DNA of 64,000 bases from Alteriqipengyuania halimionae (GTDB lineage Bacteria; Pseudomonadota; Alphaproteobacteria; Sphingomonadales; Sphingomonadaceae), in contig NZ_WTYR01000001.1 of the NCBI RefSeq assembly GCF_009827575.1, positions 496,001-560,000 of the forward strand, read 5' to 3'. Numbering within the stretch: the first letter of the stretch is position 1; each line of letters opens with the position of its first letter. This document shows positions 46,427 through 55,205 of this stretch, piece by piece. The notes below the pieces were generated by a model that had not been told where the DNA came from, ran no database searches, and saw only the letters and a program-made list of their open reading frames with translations. The position numbers were made by a program, and so were the translations under genes.

Positions 46427-49192
46427 CTACGCATGCGCTGCGGGCGTAGTTCCATCCGAAAGTTGATTTTTGTTAATCTCTCGCTCGGCGACACGCGCAA
46501 TCGCTTCGTCCAGCGTGCAGCGAGTTACCGGTGTGCCGGGCGGGAAAGCAGAAAGCAGGCGGCTGGGAAAGGCGGGCGAGAGCATCACGAACTGGCCACG
46601 ATCATCGGCGCGCCGAACAAGGCGTCCGAAAGCCTGCGCGAGCCGCGCGCGGATGATGCGGTCGTCATGCGCCTGGGCACCGCCTTCGGCTTCGGCGGCC
46701 GCGAGGCGGCGCGCGCGGTGTAGAATTGTGGGGCGCGGCCACGGGACCTGTTCCATCACCACGCAGCGCAGAGAATCTCCCGGCACGTCGACTCCGTCGC
46801 GCAAGGCGTCGGTGCCGAGGAGCGAGGCGCGCGGATCGTCGCGGAAGATGTCGGTGAGCGTGCCGGTATCGATGGGATCGACATGCTGGGCGTAGAGCGG
46901 GAGCCCGGCCCGGGCGAGTCGGTCGGCAATCCGGCCGTGGACCGCGCGCAATCGCCGGATCGCCGTGAACAGGCCTAGCACACCGCCGCCTGCGGCCTCG
47001 ATCAACCGTGCATAGGCACCAGCCAGCGCCGGGATATCGCCGCGACGGATATCGGTGACGACCAGGATCTCCGCGAGATTTGCATAATCGAACGGGCTGG
47101 GCGCGGCGAAGGTCTCCGGCCGGACGCCGACATGCTCGGCCCCGCTGCGCGCAATCGCGCTGTCCCACTGCGGCTCGCCATCCCGGTCACGCTCGGTCAG
47201 CGTGGCGCTGGTCAGCATAACGCCATGCGCGCCTTCCAGCACAGTCGCGGCAAACGGCTTCATCGGATCGAGCCAACGGCGGTGGATCGCGACATCGAAT
47301 TCGCGCGCGTCGGAGCGTTCGACCGCGAGCCAATCGACGAATTGCGGTTCGGCCAGATTATCTCCGTCGACCCCGCCGAGGCGATCGAGCATCGCTTCCC
47401 AGGCTGCGATCAGATCGATTCGCCACCCAAGCGAATGGCGCGCCCCGTCGACCCGTGCGCGGCCCTGCGCGTCTAGCCAGTCGGGCGCGTCTTCCATCAC
47501 CGCTTCGAGCCGCCCGGCTAGCTTCAGCAAGGGCTTGCGGAGCGCGGCGAGGGCATCGGCTGCATGGCCTGCCTGTTCGATCAATGCGCCATCGAGGCTC
47601 GCCGCTTCGGTTTCGATTCCATAGCCCGCTTCGACTCCGCCGCTTTCGTCGCGGGCATATGTGGTCGCCCGGACGGCGGCGAGCAGGGCCTCGATCGGGC
47701 CCGACGCTGCGCCTTCTGCCAGCCGACCGAGCCAGCCAGACGCAGGAAGCGCTTCGGCTGCTTCGCTCGCCGCGTCGATCGCATTGCCTCCCGCTTCGTC
47801 ATAGCTGGCGATATCCGCAAGGCGCGCGGCCAAGCCGCGGCGGCGACCCTTGGAGCCGCGCTCGGGCCCGAGGATCCATCGTTTCAATTCGATCGCTTCA
47901 CCACCCGAAAGCGCTGCAGCGAAAGTCGAATCGGCTGCGTCGAAAACATGATGGCCTTCGTCGAAGATTACGCGGGAAGGGCGGTTGGCGGCATCGCGTC
48001 CGCGGGCGGCGTTGACCATAACCAGCGCATGATTGGCGATGACGAGGTCCGCATCGACCGACTGGCGCGCGGCCCGTTCGATGAAGCATTTCCGGTAATG
48101 CGGGCATCCGGCATACACGCATTCGCCGCGCCGGTCGGTCAACGAAGCGATCGCGCGGCGACGAAACAACGTGCCGAGCCAGCCCGGCAAGTCACCGCCG
48201 ATCATGTCGCCGTCGCGGGTATAGGCGGCCCAGCGCGCCACCAATTGCGCAAGGATGGCGGGACGTCCGCCGAAGCCGCCCTGCAAGGCATCTTCGAGGT
48301 TCAGCAGGCAGAGATAGTTCTCGCGCCCCTTGCGCACGACCACGGGCGGCGTGCCGTCGGTTCGCTGTTCGGGCCAGGCGCGCGCGCTTTCGCTGCGCAG
48401 CTGGCGTTGCAGATTGCGTGTGTAGGTAGAGACCCAGACGGTCCCGCCGCTTTCCTTTGCCCACAGCGAGGCGGGGGCAAGATAGCCGAGCGTCTTGCCG
48501 ATCCCGGTACCCGCCTGCGCCAGCAGCATATGCGGTGCGTCGCGGCGGGTGCGAGGGGCGAACACGTGGGACGCGACCCGGGCATAGTCGCGCTGGCCCT
48601 CGCGGCGTTCGGAGCCGTGGCCGGTGAGGGTGTCGAGCTGCGCGGCGATTGCATCGCCCTCCAGGGTAACCTGGCGCGGTTGGGGCCGGTCGGCGGCTTC
48701 TTCCCATTGGGGAAGACGGGAGAACAGCCACTTCTCTGCGCGTTCGGGCTTGCGAATGGCGATGCGCTGGGCCCAGGGCCAGCGCAGTCGGGCAAGCGAC
48801 TGCAGCGAGGACCAGGCCCCTTCGCGCTCGGCCCAGTCGTCGGCTTCGCAGCGCGCCAGCAACTCGCCCGCCGCGCGCTGAAGCAGGGCGGGCACGTCCC
48901 CATCCGCTTGTGGAGGCGTGATGCCCAAAGCCTCTGCCAGCCCCTTGGGTGTGGGGACGCAAAACCTGGCTGGATAGACGAAGGCGAACAGTTCGAGCAG
49001 GTCCAGCCCCGATAGATCGGGATAGCCAAGACGCGTGGCGACCAAAGGCGCGTTGAGCATCAGCAGCGGGGTATCGGCAGCCGACGTCACCGCTTCTCCT
49101 TTCGCCACTTCCCGCACCGAGCCATCGGGATCGCACAGCCAGGTGCCGGCGTGCGAAGCGTGCAGCGCGGAAAGGGGAAGGGGGGCAGTCAC
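46427..49192 (-). CDS. DinG-like ATP-dependent Fe-S DNA helicase
   Basis: 921 residues. Superfamily 2 XPD/DinG helicase: motif I AQAGTGIGKTLGYL, motif II VIFDEGHHVFDAA (DEGH box) and C-terminal motif VI near RLAQAFGRLVRR. Four Cys match the Fe-S ligands of DinG in spacing: Cys in NYLCLLNLE, then C-x4-C-x5-C in ECVYAGCPHYRKC. The helicase unwinds 5'-tailed DNA, R-loops and similar structures. An N-terminal extension of about 200 residues precedes motif I. GTG start at 49192. A perfect alphaproteobacterial LexA site 14 nt upstream suggests SOS control. Confidence 0.9.
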   Translation of the reverse strand: MTAPLPLSALHASHAGTWLCDPDGSVREVAKGEAVTSAADTPLLMLNAPLVATRLGYPDLSGLDLLELFAFVYPARFCVPTPKGLAEALGITPPQADGDVPALLQRAAGELLARCEADDWAEREGAWSSLQSLARLRWPWAQRIAIRKPERAEKWLFSRLPQWEEAADRPQPRQVTLEGDAIAAQLDTLTGHGSERREGQRDYARVASHVFAPRTRRDAPHMLLAQAGTGIGKTLGYLAPASLWAKESGGTVWVSTYTRNLQRQLRSESARAWPEQRTDGTPPVVVRKGRENYLCLLNLEDALQGGFGGRPAILAQLVARWAAYTRDGDMIGGDLPGWLGTLFRRRAIASLTDRRGECVYAGCPHYRKCFIERAARQSVDADLVIANHALVMVNAARGRDAANRPSRVIFDEGHHVFDAADSTFAAALSGGEAIELKRWILGPERGSKGRRRGLAARLADIASYDEAGGNAIDAASEAAEALPASGWLGRLAEGAASGPIEALLAAVRATTYARDESGGVEAGYGIETEAASLDGALIEQAGHAADALAALRKPLLKLAGRLEAVMEDAPDWLDAQGRARVDGARHSLGWRIDLIAAWEAMLDRLGGVDGDNLAEPQFVDWLAVERSDAREFDVAIHRRWLDPMKPFAATVLEGAHGVMLTSATLTERDRDGEPQWDSAIARSGAEHVGVRPETFAAPSPFDYANLAEILVVTDIRRGDIPALAGAYARLIEAAGGGVLGLFTAIRRLRAVHGRIADRLARAGLPLYAQHVDPIDTGTLTDIFRDDPRASLLGTDALRDGVDVPGDSLRCVVMEQVPWPRPTILHRARRLAAAEAEGGAQAHDDRIIRARLAQAFGRLVRRADDRGQFVMLSPAFPSRLLSAFPPGTPVTRCTLDEAIARVAEREINKNQLSDGTTPAAHA

Positions 49193-49205
49193 TGCGGCGA
49201 CGCTA

Positions 49206-49220
49206 GAACGAAGGTGGAAC
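49206..49220 (-). promoter_or_regulatory. LexA box (GTTC-N7-GTTC) upstream of the DinG-like helicase
   Basis: Plus strand reads GAAC-GAAGGTG-GAAC, i.e. GTTC-CACCTTC-GTTC on the helicase strand, a perfect match to the direct-repeat LexA site described for alphaproteobacteria. It sits 14 nt before the helicase GTG and overlaps any promoter there. DinG is a classic SOS gene, so site and gene agree. Confidence 0.75.
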
Positions 49221-49277
49221 GCGACGCAAGGTGCGCGAGTTCGCGTATTAACCGATTGTTTCAGATCAAGTGCTTTG

Positions 49278-50378
49278 GTGTGCGCACAGGCACGAGGCCG
49301 CCTGCGATATGACGGGGATGATCCACTTTTGTCTTTTATCGATCAGTTATTTCAGCGTGCGAACGAGGAAGCGCAAAGCCTGCTTCTGGCCGCGCTCGAT
49401 CAGCTGGCAGAGGGGGTCATCGTGGCCGATGCCGACGGTCTTCTGATCTATGTAAATCCTGCCGCTGCAGCGATCCACGGCGTTGGTGAATTGCATGTCA
49501 GTCCTGCGGATTACTCTCAGACGTATCATCTGCTGACGTCCGAAGGAAAGCCGTATCCGCCAGCAGATCTGCCGTTGTCGCGGGCGGTGCTTCATGGCGA
49601 GACGGTTCGTAATGCGCATTGGAAGATTGCCCACCCCGATGGCAGGATCGTCGATGCGGTCGGTTCCGCACGGCCGGTTCTCGACAAGAAGGGAGACCAG
49701 ATCGCGTCGGTGGTGACCATGTCGGATCGGACGATTGAAATGGCCGACCGGAGGAGGCTCGCCAATGCGCTCGAAACCAAGGACACGCTGCTTTCCGAAG
49801 TGAACCACCGGGTGAAGAACAATCTCTCCCTGGTGAATTCGCTGCTGACCCTGCACGCCCGCCGGATGGATGACCCTCAGGCGAAAACAGCCTTTACGGA
49901 TGCATCGGCGCGGGTTGGTGTGCTGGTCGATATTCATAGCCAGCTGTTCGCCCTCGACACTCATCGCAGCATCGAGGTCGTATCGTTCCTAGCCCACCTG
50001 ACGCGAGAGACGTTGCGTTCGATGGCGGTCGGACGCGATGTCGAGCTCGTGATCAAGCAATATGGCCGCGCTTTACTCTCGACCGACCAGACAACGACCC
50101 TGGCGCTCGCTCTCAACGAATTGACTCTCAATTCGCTGAAGCATGCATTCAACGACACGGAGAAACCCCGGATCGAGCTGGAGATGATGGCAGGCTCGAA
50201 CATGCTGTCGATCGTCTATTGCGACAATGGATGCGGCATGGAGGACAAGCCGGCGGCGAGTTCGACCGGGATTGGCGAGGCTCTTATCTCGCAGTTGACG
50301 ACGTCGCTATCGGCGAAGCTCGAGAAGCGCCACGGCGTCGAGGGTTTCTGCGTCGATATCGAAATCCCGCTCTACTGA
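49278..50378 (+). CDS. PAS-domain sensor histidine kinase, HisKA_2 family
   Basis: About 366 residues. N-terminal helical region, a PAS domain (DQLAEGVIVADADGLLIYVN, about residues 37-56 onward), a HisKA_2 dimerisation/phosphoacceptor segment with the His in LLSEVNHRVKNNLSLVNSLL, and a HATPase domain with N-box ALNELTLNSLKHAF and G-box YCDNGCGM. No membrane helix, so cytoplasmic. Kinases of this type often signal to the PhyR general stress pathway in alphaproteobacteria. No response regulator is adjacent. The start is uncertain: GTG 49278 or TTG 49329; no ATG lies in frame after the helicase start, and ribosome sites are weak. Confidence 0.83.
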   Translation: MCAQARGRLRYDGDDPLLSFIDQLFQRANEEAQSLLLAALDQLAEGVIVADADGLLIYVNPAAAAIHGVGELHVSPADYSQTYHLLTSEGKPYPPADLPLSRAVLHGETVRNAHWKIAHPDGRIVDAVGSARPVLDKKGDQIASVVTMSDRTIEMADRRRLANALETKDTLLSEVNHRVKNNLSLVNSLLTLHARRMDDPQAKTAFTDASARVGVLVDIHSQLFALDTHRSIEVVSFLAHLTRETLRSMAVGRDVELVIKQYGRALLSTDQTTTLALALNELTLNSLKHAFNDTEKPRIELEMMAGSNMLSIVYCDNGCGMEDKPAASSTGIGEALISQLTTSLSAKLEKRHGVEGFCVDIEIPLY

Positions 50379-50451
50379 GAACGGCCTCCGGATTGCCGGT
50401 CGCGGGGCTTCGCACTTGCAACATGGCGGCGAAACGGCAAGAGGCGATGGC

Positions 50452-52080
50452 ATGAGCATGACCGAACTTACCGCCGCCGCACGCGTGTCCAAGGCCTGGC
50501 CGTTCCAGGAGGCCCAGCGGCTGCTCAAACGCTATCCCGACGGCGCCAAGCCCGACGGTTCGCCGGTGCTGTTCGAGACCGGCTACGGCCCCTCCGGCCT
50601 GCCGCATATCGGCACGTTCCAGGAAGTGCTTCGCACGACGCTGGTTCGCCGCGCGTTCGAAGCCATGATCGGCGCGAAGCGGGAAGACGGCAAGACGCGG
50701 CTGGTGGCTTTCAGCGACGATATGGATGGCCTGCGCAAGGTGCCCGACAATGTCCCCAACAAGGACGTGCTTGAAACCAATCTGCACAAGCCGCTGAGCC
50801 GAATTCCCGACCCGTTCGATTCCGGGCACGGCAGCTTTGCCGCGCACAACAACAAGATGCTGCGCGATTTTCTCGATCGCTTCGGTTTCCAGTACGAATT
50901 CGTCGCCGCGTCCGATCGCTACAATTCGGGCGCGTTCGACGATGCGCTGCGCCAGGTCCTGCGCAAGAACCAGGACATTCTCGCCATCATGCTGCCGACG
51001 CTGCGCGAGGAGCGGCGACAGACCTATTCGCCGGTACTGCCGATTTCGCCGACCAGCGGCAAAGTGCTCCAAGTTCCGGTGGAAGTGGTCGATGCCGAGG
51101 CTGGCACAATCCGTTTCACCGAAGAAGATGGCAGCACAGTCGAACAGAGCGCGCTGGGCGGGCAGGCCAAGCTGCAATGGAAGGTCGATTGGGCCATGCG
51201 CTGGTATGCGCTCGGTGTCGATTACGAGATGTACGGCAAGGACCTGACCGACAGCGGCGTGCAATCCGGTCGGATCGTGAAGGTGCTGGGTGGCCGCAAG
51301 CCCGAGGGTTTGATCTACGAGCTCTTCCTCGATGCCAATGGCGAGAAGATTTCCAAGTCCAAGGGCAACGGACTGACGATCGAGCAGTGGCTGCAATATG
51401 GCAGCGAAGAGAGCCTTGGCTTCTACATCTTTCCCAATCCCAAGAGCGCCAAGCAATTGCATGCGGGCGTGATCCCCCGCGCGGTCGACGATTACTGGGC
51501 GTTCCGCGAGCGGCTGACCGAACAGGCGCTCGACAAGCAGCTTGGCAATCCCGTGTGGAACCTGCTGCGCGCCAATGGCAGTTTCGAAAGCGCCGAGGCA
51601 CCGGGCGCAGGGGACAACCTGCCGGTCAGCTACGCGCTTTTGCTCAACCTGATCGGCGTGTTGGGAGCGGAGGCGGACAAGGACCAGGTTTGGTCCTATC
51701 TCGGCAATTACGTAGAAGATGCCGACGCGGGTAGTCATCCCGAGCTCGATGCGATGATCGACCATGCATTGGCCTACAACCGTGATTTCGTTGCCCCAAC
51801 GCTGGTCAAGCGTGCGCCGACGGAGGTCGAGGCGCAAGCGCTGCGTGAACTTGATGCGCGCCTGGCCGAGGTGCCTGCGGGAACGAGTGCGGAAGACCTT
51901 CAGACGATGGTGTACGAGATCGGCAAGGATGATCGTTTCGGCTTCGAAAACCTGCGCGACTGGTTCCGGGCGCTGTACGAGATCCTGCTCGGCTCTTCGC
52001 AGGGGCCGCGGATGGGCAGCTTCATCGATCTCTACGGGATTGCAAACACCCGCAAGCTGATCGCGACCGCGCTCGCTTAG
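50452..52080 (+). CDS. lysS: Lysyl-tRNA synthetase, class I
   Basis: 542 residues. Class I (archaeal-type) LysRS, the form used by most alphaproteobacteria instead of the class II enzyme. HIGH-type motif at residues 51-55 (GPSGLPHIGTF), KMSKS-type KISKS at 299-303 (followed by KGNGLTIEQW), and conserved AFSDDMDGLRKVP. The C-terminal anticodon-binding region is all-helical. ATG 50452 (MSMTELTAAARV) is preferred to the upstream ATG at 50416; ATG 50458 is also possible. Lies 74 nt after the kinase gene. Confidence 0.96.
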   Translation: MSMTELTAAARVSKAWPFQEAQRLLKRYPDGAKPDGSPVLFETGYGPSGLPHIGTFQEVLRTTLVRRAFEAMIGAKREDGKTRLVAFSDDMDGLRKVPDNVPNKDVLETNLHKPLSRIPDPFDSGHGSFAAHNNKMLRDFLDRFGFQYEFVAASDRYNSGAFDDALRQVLRKNQDILAIMLPTLREERRQTYSPVLPISPTSGKVLQVPVEVVDAEAGTIRFTEEDGSTVEQSALGGQAKLQWKVDWAMRWYALGVDYEMYGKDLTDSGVQSGRIVKVLGGRKPEGLIYELFLDANGEKISKSKGNGLTIEQWLQYGSEESLGFYIFPNPKSAKQLHAGVIPRAVDDYWAFRERLTEQALDKQLGNPVWNLLRANGSFESAEAPGAGDNLPVSYALLLNLIGVLGAEADKDQVWSYLGNYVEDADAGSHPELDAMIDHALAYNRDFVAPTLVKRAPTEVEAQALRELDARLAEVPAGTSAEDLQTMVYEIGKDDRFGFENLRDWFRALYEILLGSSQGPRMGSFIDLYGIANTRKLIATALA

Positions 52081-52102
52081 GCGCGCCTCCGCATGGAGCC
52101 GG

Positions 52103-52804
52103 TCAGCCGCCCCATTTGCGGGTGCGGTACCACTTGGTAACGACGTATTTTACACCGGCTTCGACCGGTGTGCCGGCATGCATGGTGTCGTAATTCACGG
52201 TGCCGTCGGGCAGGGCGTTGTTCCAGATCAGCAGCGCGCCGCGTTGCGGCGGCACCGACAGGCCGAGATGCACGAAATTGGTTGCGCCGCCTGCCTCGAC
52301 ATCATTGAGATAGATCATCGCCGTCCAGCTGCGCTGGCCGCCCGTCGCCTTCTCCCCCTTCCAATACGAGGCGTTGGTCCAGAACCAGTCGCAATGTTCC
52401 TTGAACTGTTGTCCCGGAAGATAGCGCTGGCCTTGTAGGTGCTCTCCGTAGGTCGGCTCGATTCCCAACAGGTCGTCGATCCGCCGGCTGATCGAACGCA
52501 CAAACGGGTCCGCGAAGCTGACATCGCCCGAATAGCTCGTGCGGTACTGCGCGTCGTAATCAAGGTCGAACACGCTCGATGGGCGCGCGACCTCGTCGAC
52601 CAGCCCGATGAAGCGATCGCATTCGGCAGGGCTGAGAAATTCGCCGACCGCATAGAGCTCGGCGCCTTCATCGACGAGAGTCTGTACCCGCGGATTGGCT
52701 TGCAAGCGGGTGCGCACCGCAGCACCGAGCTTGCGCAGCGCGCTGCGGTCCTCGTGCTTGCCGATGCGTGGGCGCGCGACTGTAGACGGTGCGGTGTTGT
52801 CCAT
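52103..52804 (-). CDS. 2-oxoglutarate/Fe(II) oxygenase, prolyl 4-hydroxylase family
   Basis: 233 residues from ATG 52804. The double-stranded beta-helix core has the HxD pair in FKEHCDWFW, the distal His in TMHAGTPVEAGVKYVV and the Lys after it (VTKWYRTR) that binds 2-oxoglutarate, plus AMIYLNDVEAGGATNF typical of P4H-type enzymes. Presumably hydroxylates a protein or peptide; substrate unknown. Divergent from the cytochrome b561 gene with a 94-nt gap. Confidence 0.9.
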   Translation of the reverse strand: MDNTAPSTVARPRIGKHEDRSALRKLGAAVRTRLQANPRVQTLVDEGAELYAVGEFLSPAECDRFIGLVDEVARPSSVFDLDYDAQYRTSYSGDVSFADPFVRSISRRIDDLLGIEPTYGEHLQGQRYLPGQQFKEHCDWFWTNASYWKGEKATGGQRSWTAMIYLNDVEAGGATNFVHLGLSVPPQRGALLIWNNALPDGTVNYDTMHAGTPVEAGVKYVVTKWYRTRKWGG

Positions 52805-52898
52805 TCGGGCAGCGATATACGGCAGCGCTGCGCATTTCCAGACGCTTGGTCGACCATACCATCTTGTCGCGATCGAATTTGCGCGACAGAACAGCGGC

Positions 52899-53465
52899 AT
52901 GAGCAACACGAACACGGCTTCGCAAACGCGCTATTCCTATGGCGCGATGATATTTCACTGGGTGATTGCAGTCGCGGTCATCGTCAACTGGCGCATCGTC
53001 GAGAACGCGCATGGGCTGAAGGGTGCCGCACGCGGCGACTTGATGAACGATCACAAGGCATTGGGGATCGCGATCCTCGTGCTGACTGTCGGACGTCTGC
53101 TGTGGCGATGGACCCATCCTCGACCGCCGCTCGCCAGCCACCTTGCCGCCTGGGAAAAGACGCTAGCCAAGATCACGCATTTCATCTTCTATCTGCTTCT
53201 GATCGCTTTGCCGCTCGGCGGCTGGCTGGCCAACTCGTTTGCCGGCCGCACGATCGATTTCTTCGGCCTGTTCACGATCGGAACTCTTCCGGTCGGCGAA
53301 AGCCGCCAAACGGCGGGCACAATCTTCGAGCTGCACGGGACCGGTGCCAACATATTGCTGATCCTCGTCGCGCTGCACGTTCTCGGCGTGGTCAAGCACA
53401 TGGCGATCGACAGGGACGGTCAACTGTGGCGGATGCTCCCCTTCGGAACAGCGACGAAGAACTAA
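52899..53465 (+). CDS. Cytochrome b561 family protein
   Basis: 188 residues, four membrane helices. Heme-ligand His candidates are in AMIFHWVIAVAV (helix 1), NDHKALGIAIL (helix 2), KITHFIFYLLLIALPLGGW (helix 3) and ELHGTGANILLILVALHVLG (helix 4). Such proteins pass electrons between quinone and periplasmic acceptors. Start ATG 52899 (MSNTNTASQTRYS). Its 3' side carries two stacked hairpins shared with the convergent Arg-rich gene. Confidence 0.92.
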   Translation: MSNTNTASQTRYSYGAMIFHWVIAVAVIVNWRIVENAHGLKGAARGDLMNDHKALGIAILVLTVGRLLWRWTHPRPPLASHLAAWEKTLAKITHFIFYLLLIALPLGGWLANSFAGRTIDFFGLFTIGTLPVGESRQTAGTIFELHGTGANILLILVALHVLGVVKHMAIDRDGQLWRMLPFGTATKN

Positions 53466-53470
53466 AAGAA

Positions 53471-53537
53471 GCCCTCGCCTCCTAAGGAAGGCGAGGGCAG
53501 GATTTCATCCCCCAAAGGACCCTGGGTGGGGATGAAA
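53471..53537 (-). terminator. Two tandem hairpins between cytochrome b561 and Arg-rich protein genes
   Basis: Hairpin A: GCCCTCGCCT (53471-53480) with AGGCGAGGGC (53489-53498), a perfect 10-bp stem followed on minus by TTCTTTTAG, so it terminates the minus-strand gene. Hairpin B: TTTCATCCCC (53503-53512) with GGGGATGAAA (53528-53537), a second perfect 10-bp stem just before it. Two strong hairpins in series are unusual. Confidence 0.75.
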
Positions 53538-53547
53538 GGGAAGACGA

Positions 53548-54426
53548 CTACCAGAAGAAGTCGTAGATCACGTCGCGCACTTCGCCTGTGTAGGTGTTCA
53601 CCAGTAGCACATCGTCGTAATAGCGAACCCAGCGGTAGGGGCCGTAGGCCGGCGGCAGGCGATACTGCCAAGGATTCACGATCCGGTAGCGATTGCCGTA
53701 GAACAAATTGTCGAGGAAGATCCCGATGCTCAGCCGGCGATAGCGATAGTTGCGGTAGGGCACGTGATACCGGCCGATGCGGTAGGACGTGCGATTATGG
53801 GTACGATAGCGCTGCCAGTCGTAGCGCCGCTGATCGCGCCAGCGACGGTTCCAGCGACGATAGTCTCCGCCACGATAATCGCGATAGCGGCGCTGGTCGC
53901 GCTGACGATACGCCTGCCGCGTCGCGTCGCGGCGACCTTCGCGATAGGCTTGGCGGGTCTGGCGCCGATCCTGACGGCCATCGGCACGGCGTTCATCGCG
54001 GCGACCCTGGCGATAGGCCTGGCGCTGCTCGGTCCGCTGACGGACGCGCCGATCCTGGCGGCCATCGGCACGGCGTTCCTGCCGAGTTTCCTGCCGACGC
54101 TCCGCGCGGCGTTCCTGCCGAGTTTCCTGCCGACGCTCCGAGCGCCGTTCCTGGCGACGCTCTGACCTGCGTTCCTGGCGTCGTTCGGTGCGTCGCTCCT
54201 GTCGGCGTTCGGTTCGCTGACGCTGGGTGCGCTGGGTCGCGCGATCCTTGCGGCGTTCGCTGCGAGCCTTGCGGCGCTCCTGGCGATCCTGCTCGACGAA
54301 CGACGCTGCGTGCATGGTTGCGACGCCTGCGTTGGCCTCGGCAGCATTTGCGGGCAGCGCCGCGAAAGCCAGGCCCGCGGCAAGCGCGGCGAGTGCGGAT
54401 TTGGTGAAGAGGCTGGCTCCGGCCAT
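53548..54426 (-). CDS. RcnB-like secreted protein with Arg/Glu/Gln repeat region
   Basis: 292 residues. Signal peptide ends LPANAAEA (about 29). Residues 50-200 are a very basic repeat built from RRQERR, ERRQETRQERR and RQAYRQ units. The C-terminal part (IGRYHVPYRNYRYRRLSIGI ... YYDDVLLVNTYTGEVRDVIY) is the RcnB-type domain of periplasmic proteins associated with nickel/cobalt homeostasis in enterics; many alphaproteobacterial members have no known role. The DNA has internal duplications: a 30-nt segment at 54075-54104 repeats at 54111-54140 (36-nt period, 12 residues). Function of the repeat unknown, perhaps nucleic acid or polyanion binding in the envelope. Confidence 0.78.
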   Translation of the reverse strand: MAGASLFTKSALAALAAGLAFAALPANAAEANAGVATMHAASFVEQDRQERRKARSERRKDRATQRTQRQRTERRQERRTERRQERRSERRQERRSERRQETRQERRAERRQETRQERRADGRQDRRVRQRTEQRQAYRQGRRDERRADGRQDRRQTRQAYREGRRDATRQAYRQRDQRRYRDYRGGDYRRWNRRWRDQRRYDWQRYRTHNRTSYRIGRYHVPYRNYRYRRLSIGIFLDNLFYGNRYRIVNPWQYRLPPAYGPYRWVRYYDDVLLVNTYTGEVRDVIYDFFW

Positions 54427-54594
54427 TGTCCATCTCCTGTTCTTCTTCCGACACCCCTCGCGCCGGATTGCAGGACTCGGTCTAGACAGCGCGGCGTGAC
54501 ACGAAACTGAACTCCCCTGTCGTCGAATGTTCAGAAAAGCGGCGTGCAACCTGAACTGTTGCGCTCAAGCCGCGAAGGGGCCAATCGCGCAGGC

Positions 54595-55164
54595 ATGGAC
54601 AACAGCTTCGAAGCCATTCGCACCGAAATAGACCGCTGCCTCGAAAAGGCGGCGTCGGACCGGCAATCGCCCATGCACACGCCGGTGGTCGCGACCGCCG
54701 ATGCCGATGCGCGGGTCATGGTGCTGCGCGATTGGGATGCGGAAAGCCGCACACTACGGTTCCACACAGATGTTCGCGCTCCTAAGGTGACGGTGATCGA
54801 ACATGATCCGCGCATCGCGGTGCTGGCTTACGACAAGGAGGCCAAGCTGCAGCTCCGAATGCGCGGAACGGGTCGGATCGAGCGTGAGGGGCCCATCGCC
54901 GATGCGGCGTGGCAATCGGCCGATAATTTCGCACGGCGTTGCTATCTGGGGGAAGGGCCCGGCGCAGTGGCCGACGATCCGACCTCGGGCCTGCCACCGG
55001 AATTTGAAGGGGTCGAGCCGAGCGATGCCGAGCTCATCCCGGCGCGCAAAAACTTCGCGGTGCTGTTGGTCGAAGTCGAGGCCTTCGACTGGTTCCATCT
55101 CGCGCATACCGGGCATCGCCGGGCGCTGTTCGATGGGAAGGGCGCGCGCTGGCTCTCGCCCTAG
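54595..55164 (+). CDS. Pyridoxamine 5'-phosphate oxidase family FMN-binding protein
   Basis: 189 residues from ATG 54595 (MDNSFEAIRTEIDRCL); a GTG at 54544 is less likely. Split-barrel flavin reductase fold: PVVATADADARVMVLRDWD, LRFHTDVRAPKVTVIEHDPR, then a C-terminal EAFDWFHLAHTGHRRALF typical of the Alr4036-like PNPOx family. Enzymatic role unknown; the PNPOx family name does not imply vitamin B6 synthesis. Convergent with azoR; a hairpin lies between. Confidence 0.85.
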   Translation: MDNSFEAIRTEIDRCLEKAASDRQSPMHTPVVATADADARVMVLRDWDAESRTLRFHTDVRAPKVTVIEHDPRIAVLAYDKEAKLQLRMRGTGRIEREGPIADAAWQSADNFARRCYLGEGPGAVADDPTSGLPPEFEGVEPSDAELIPARKNFAVLLVEVEAFDWFHLAHTGHRRALFDGKGARWLSP

Positions 55165-55168
55165 GCAA

Positions 55169-55195
55169 ATGGCGGGCAGCAAGGCCGCCCGCCAT
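55169..55195. terminator. Bidirectional hairpin between PNPOx-like and azoreductase genes
   Basis: ATGGCGGGC (55169-55177) pairs with GCCCGCCAT (55187-55195), 9-bp stem and 9-nt loop. Minus strand continues TTTGCC, plus strand CCCC, so it mainly terminates azoR. Confidence 0.6.
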
Positions 55196-55205
55196 CCCCT
55201 GCGCT

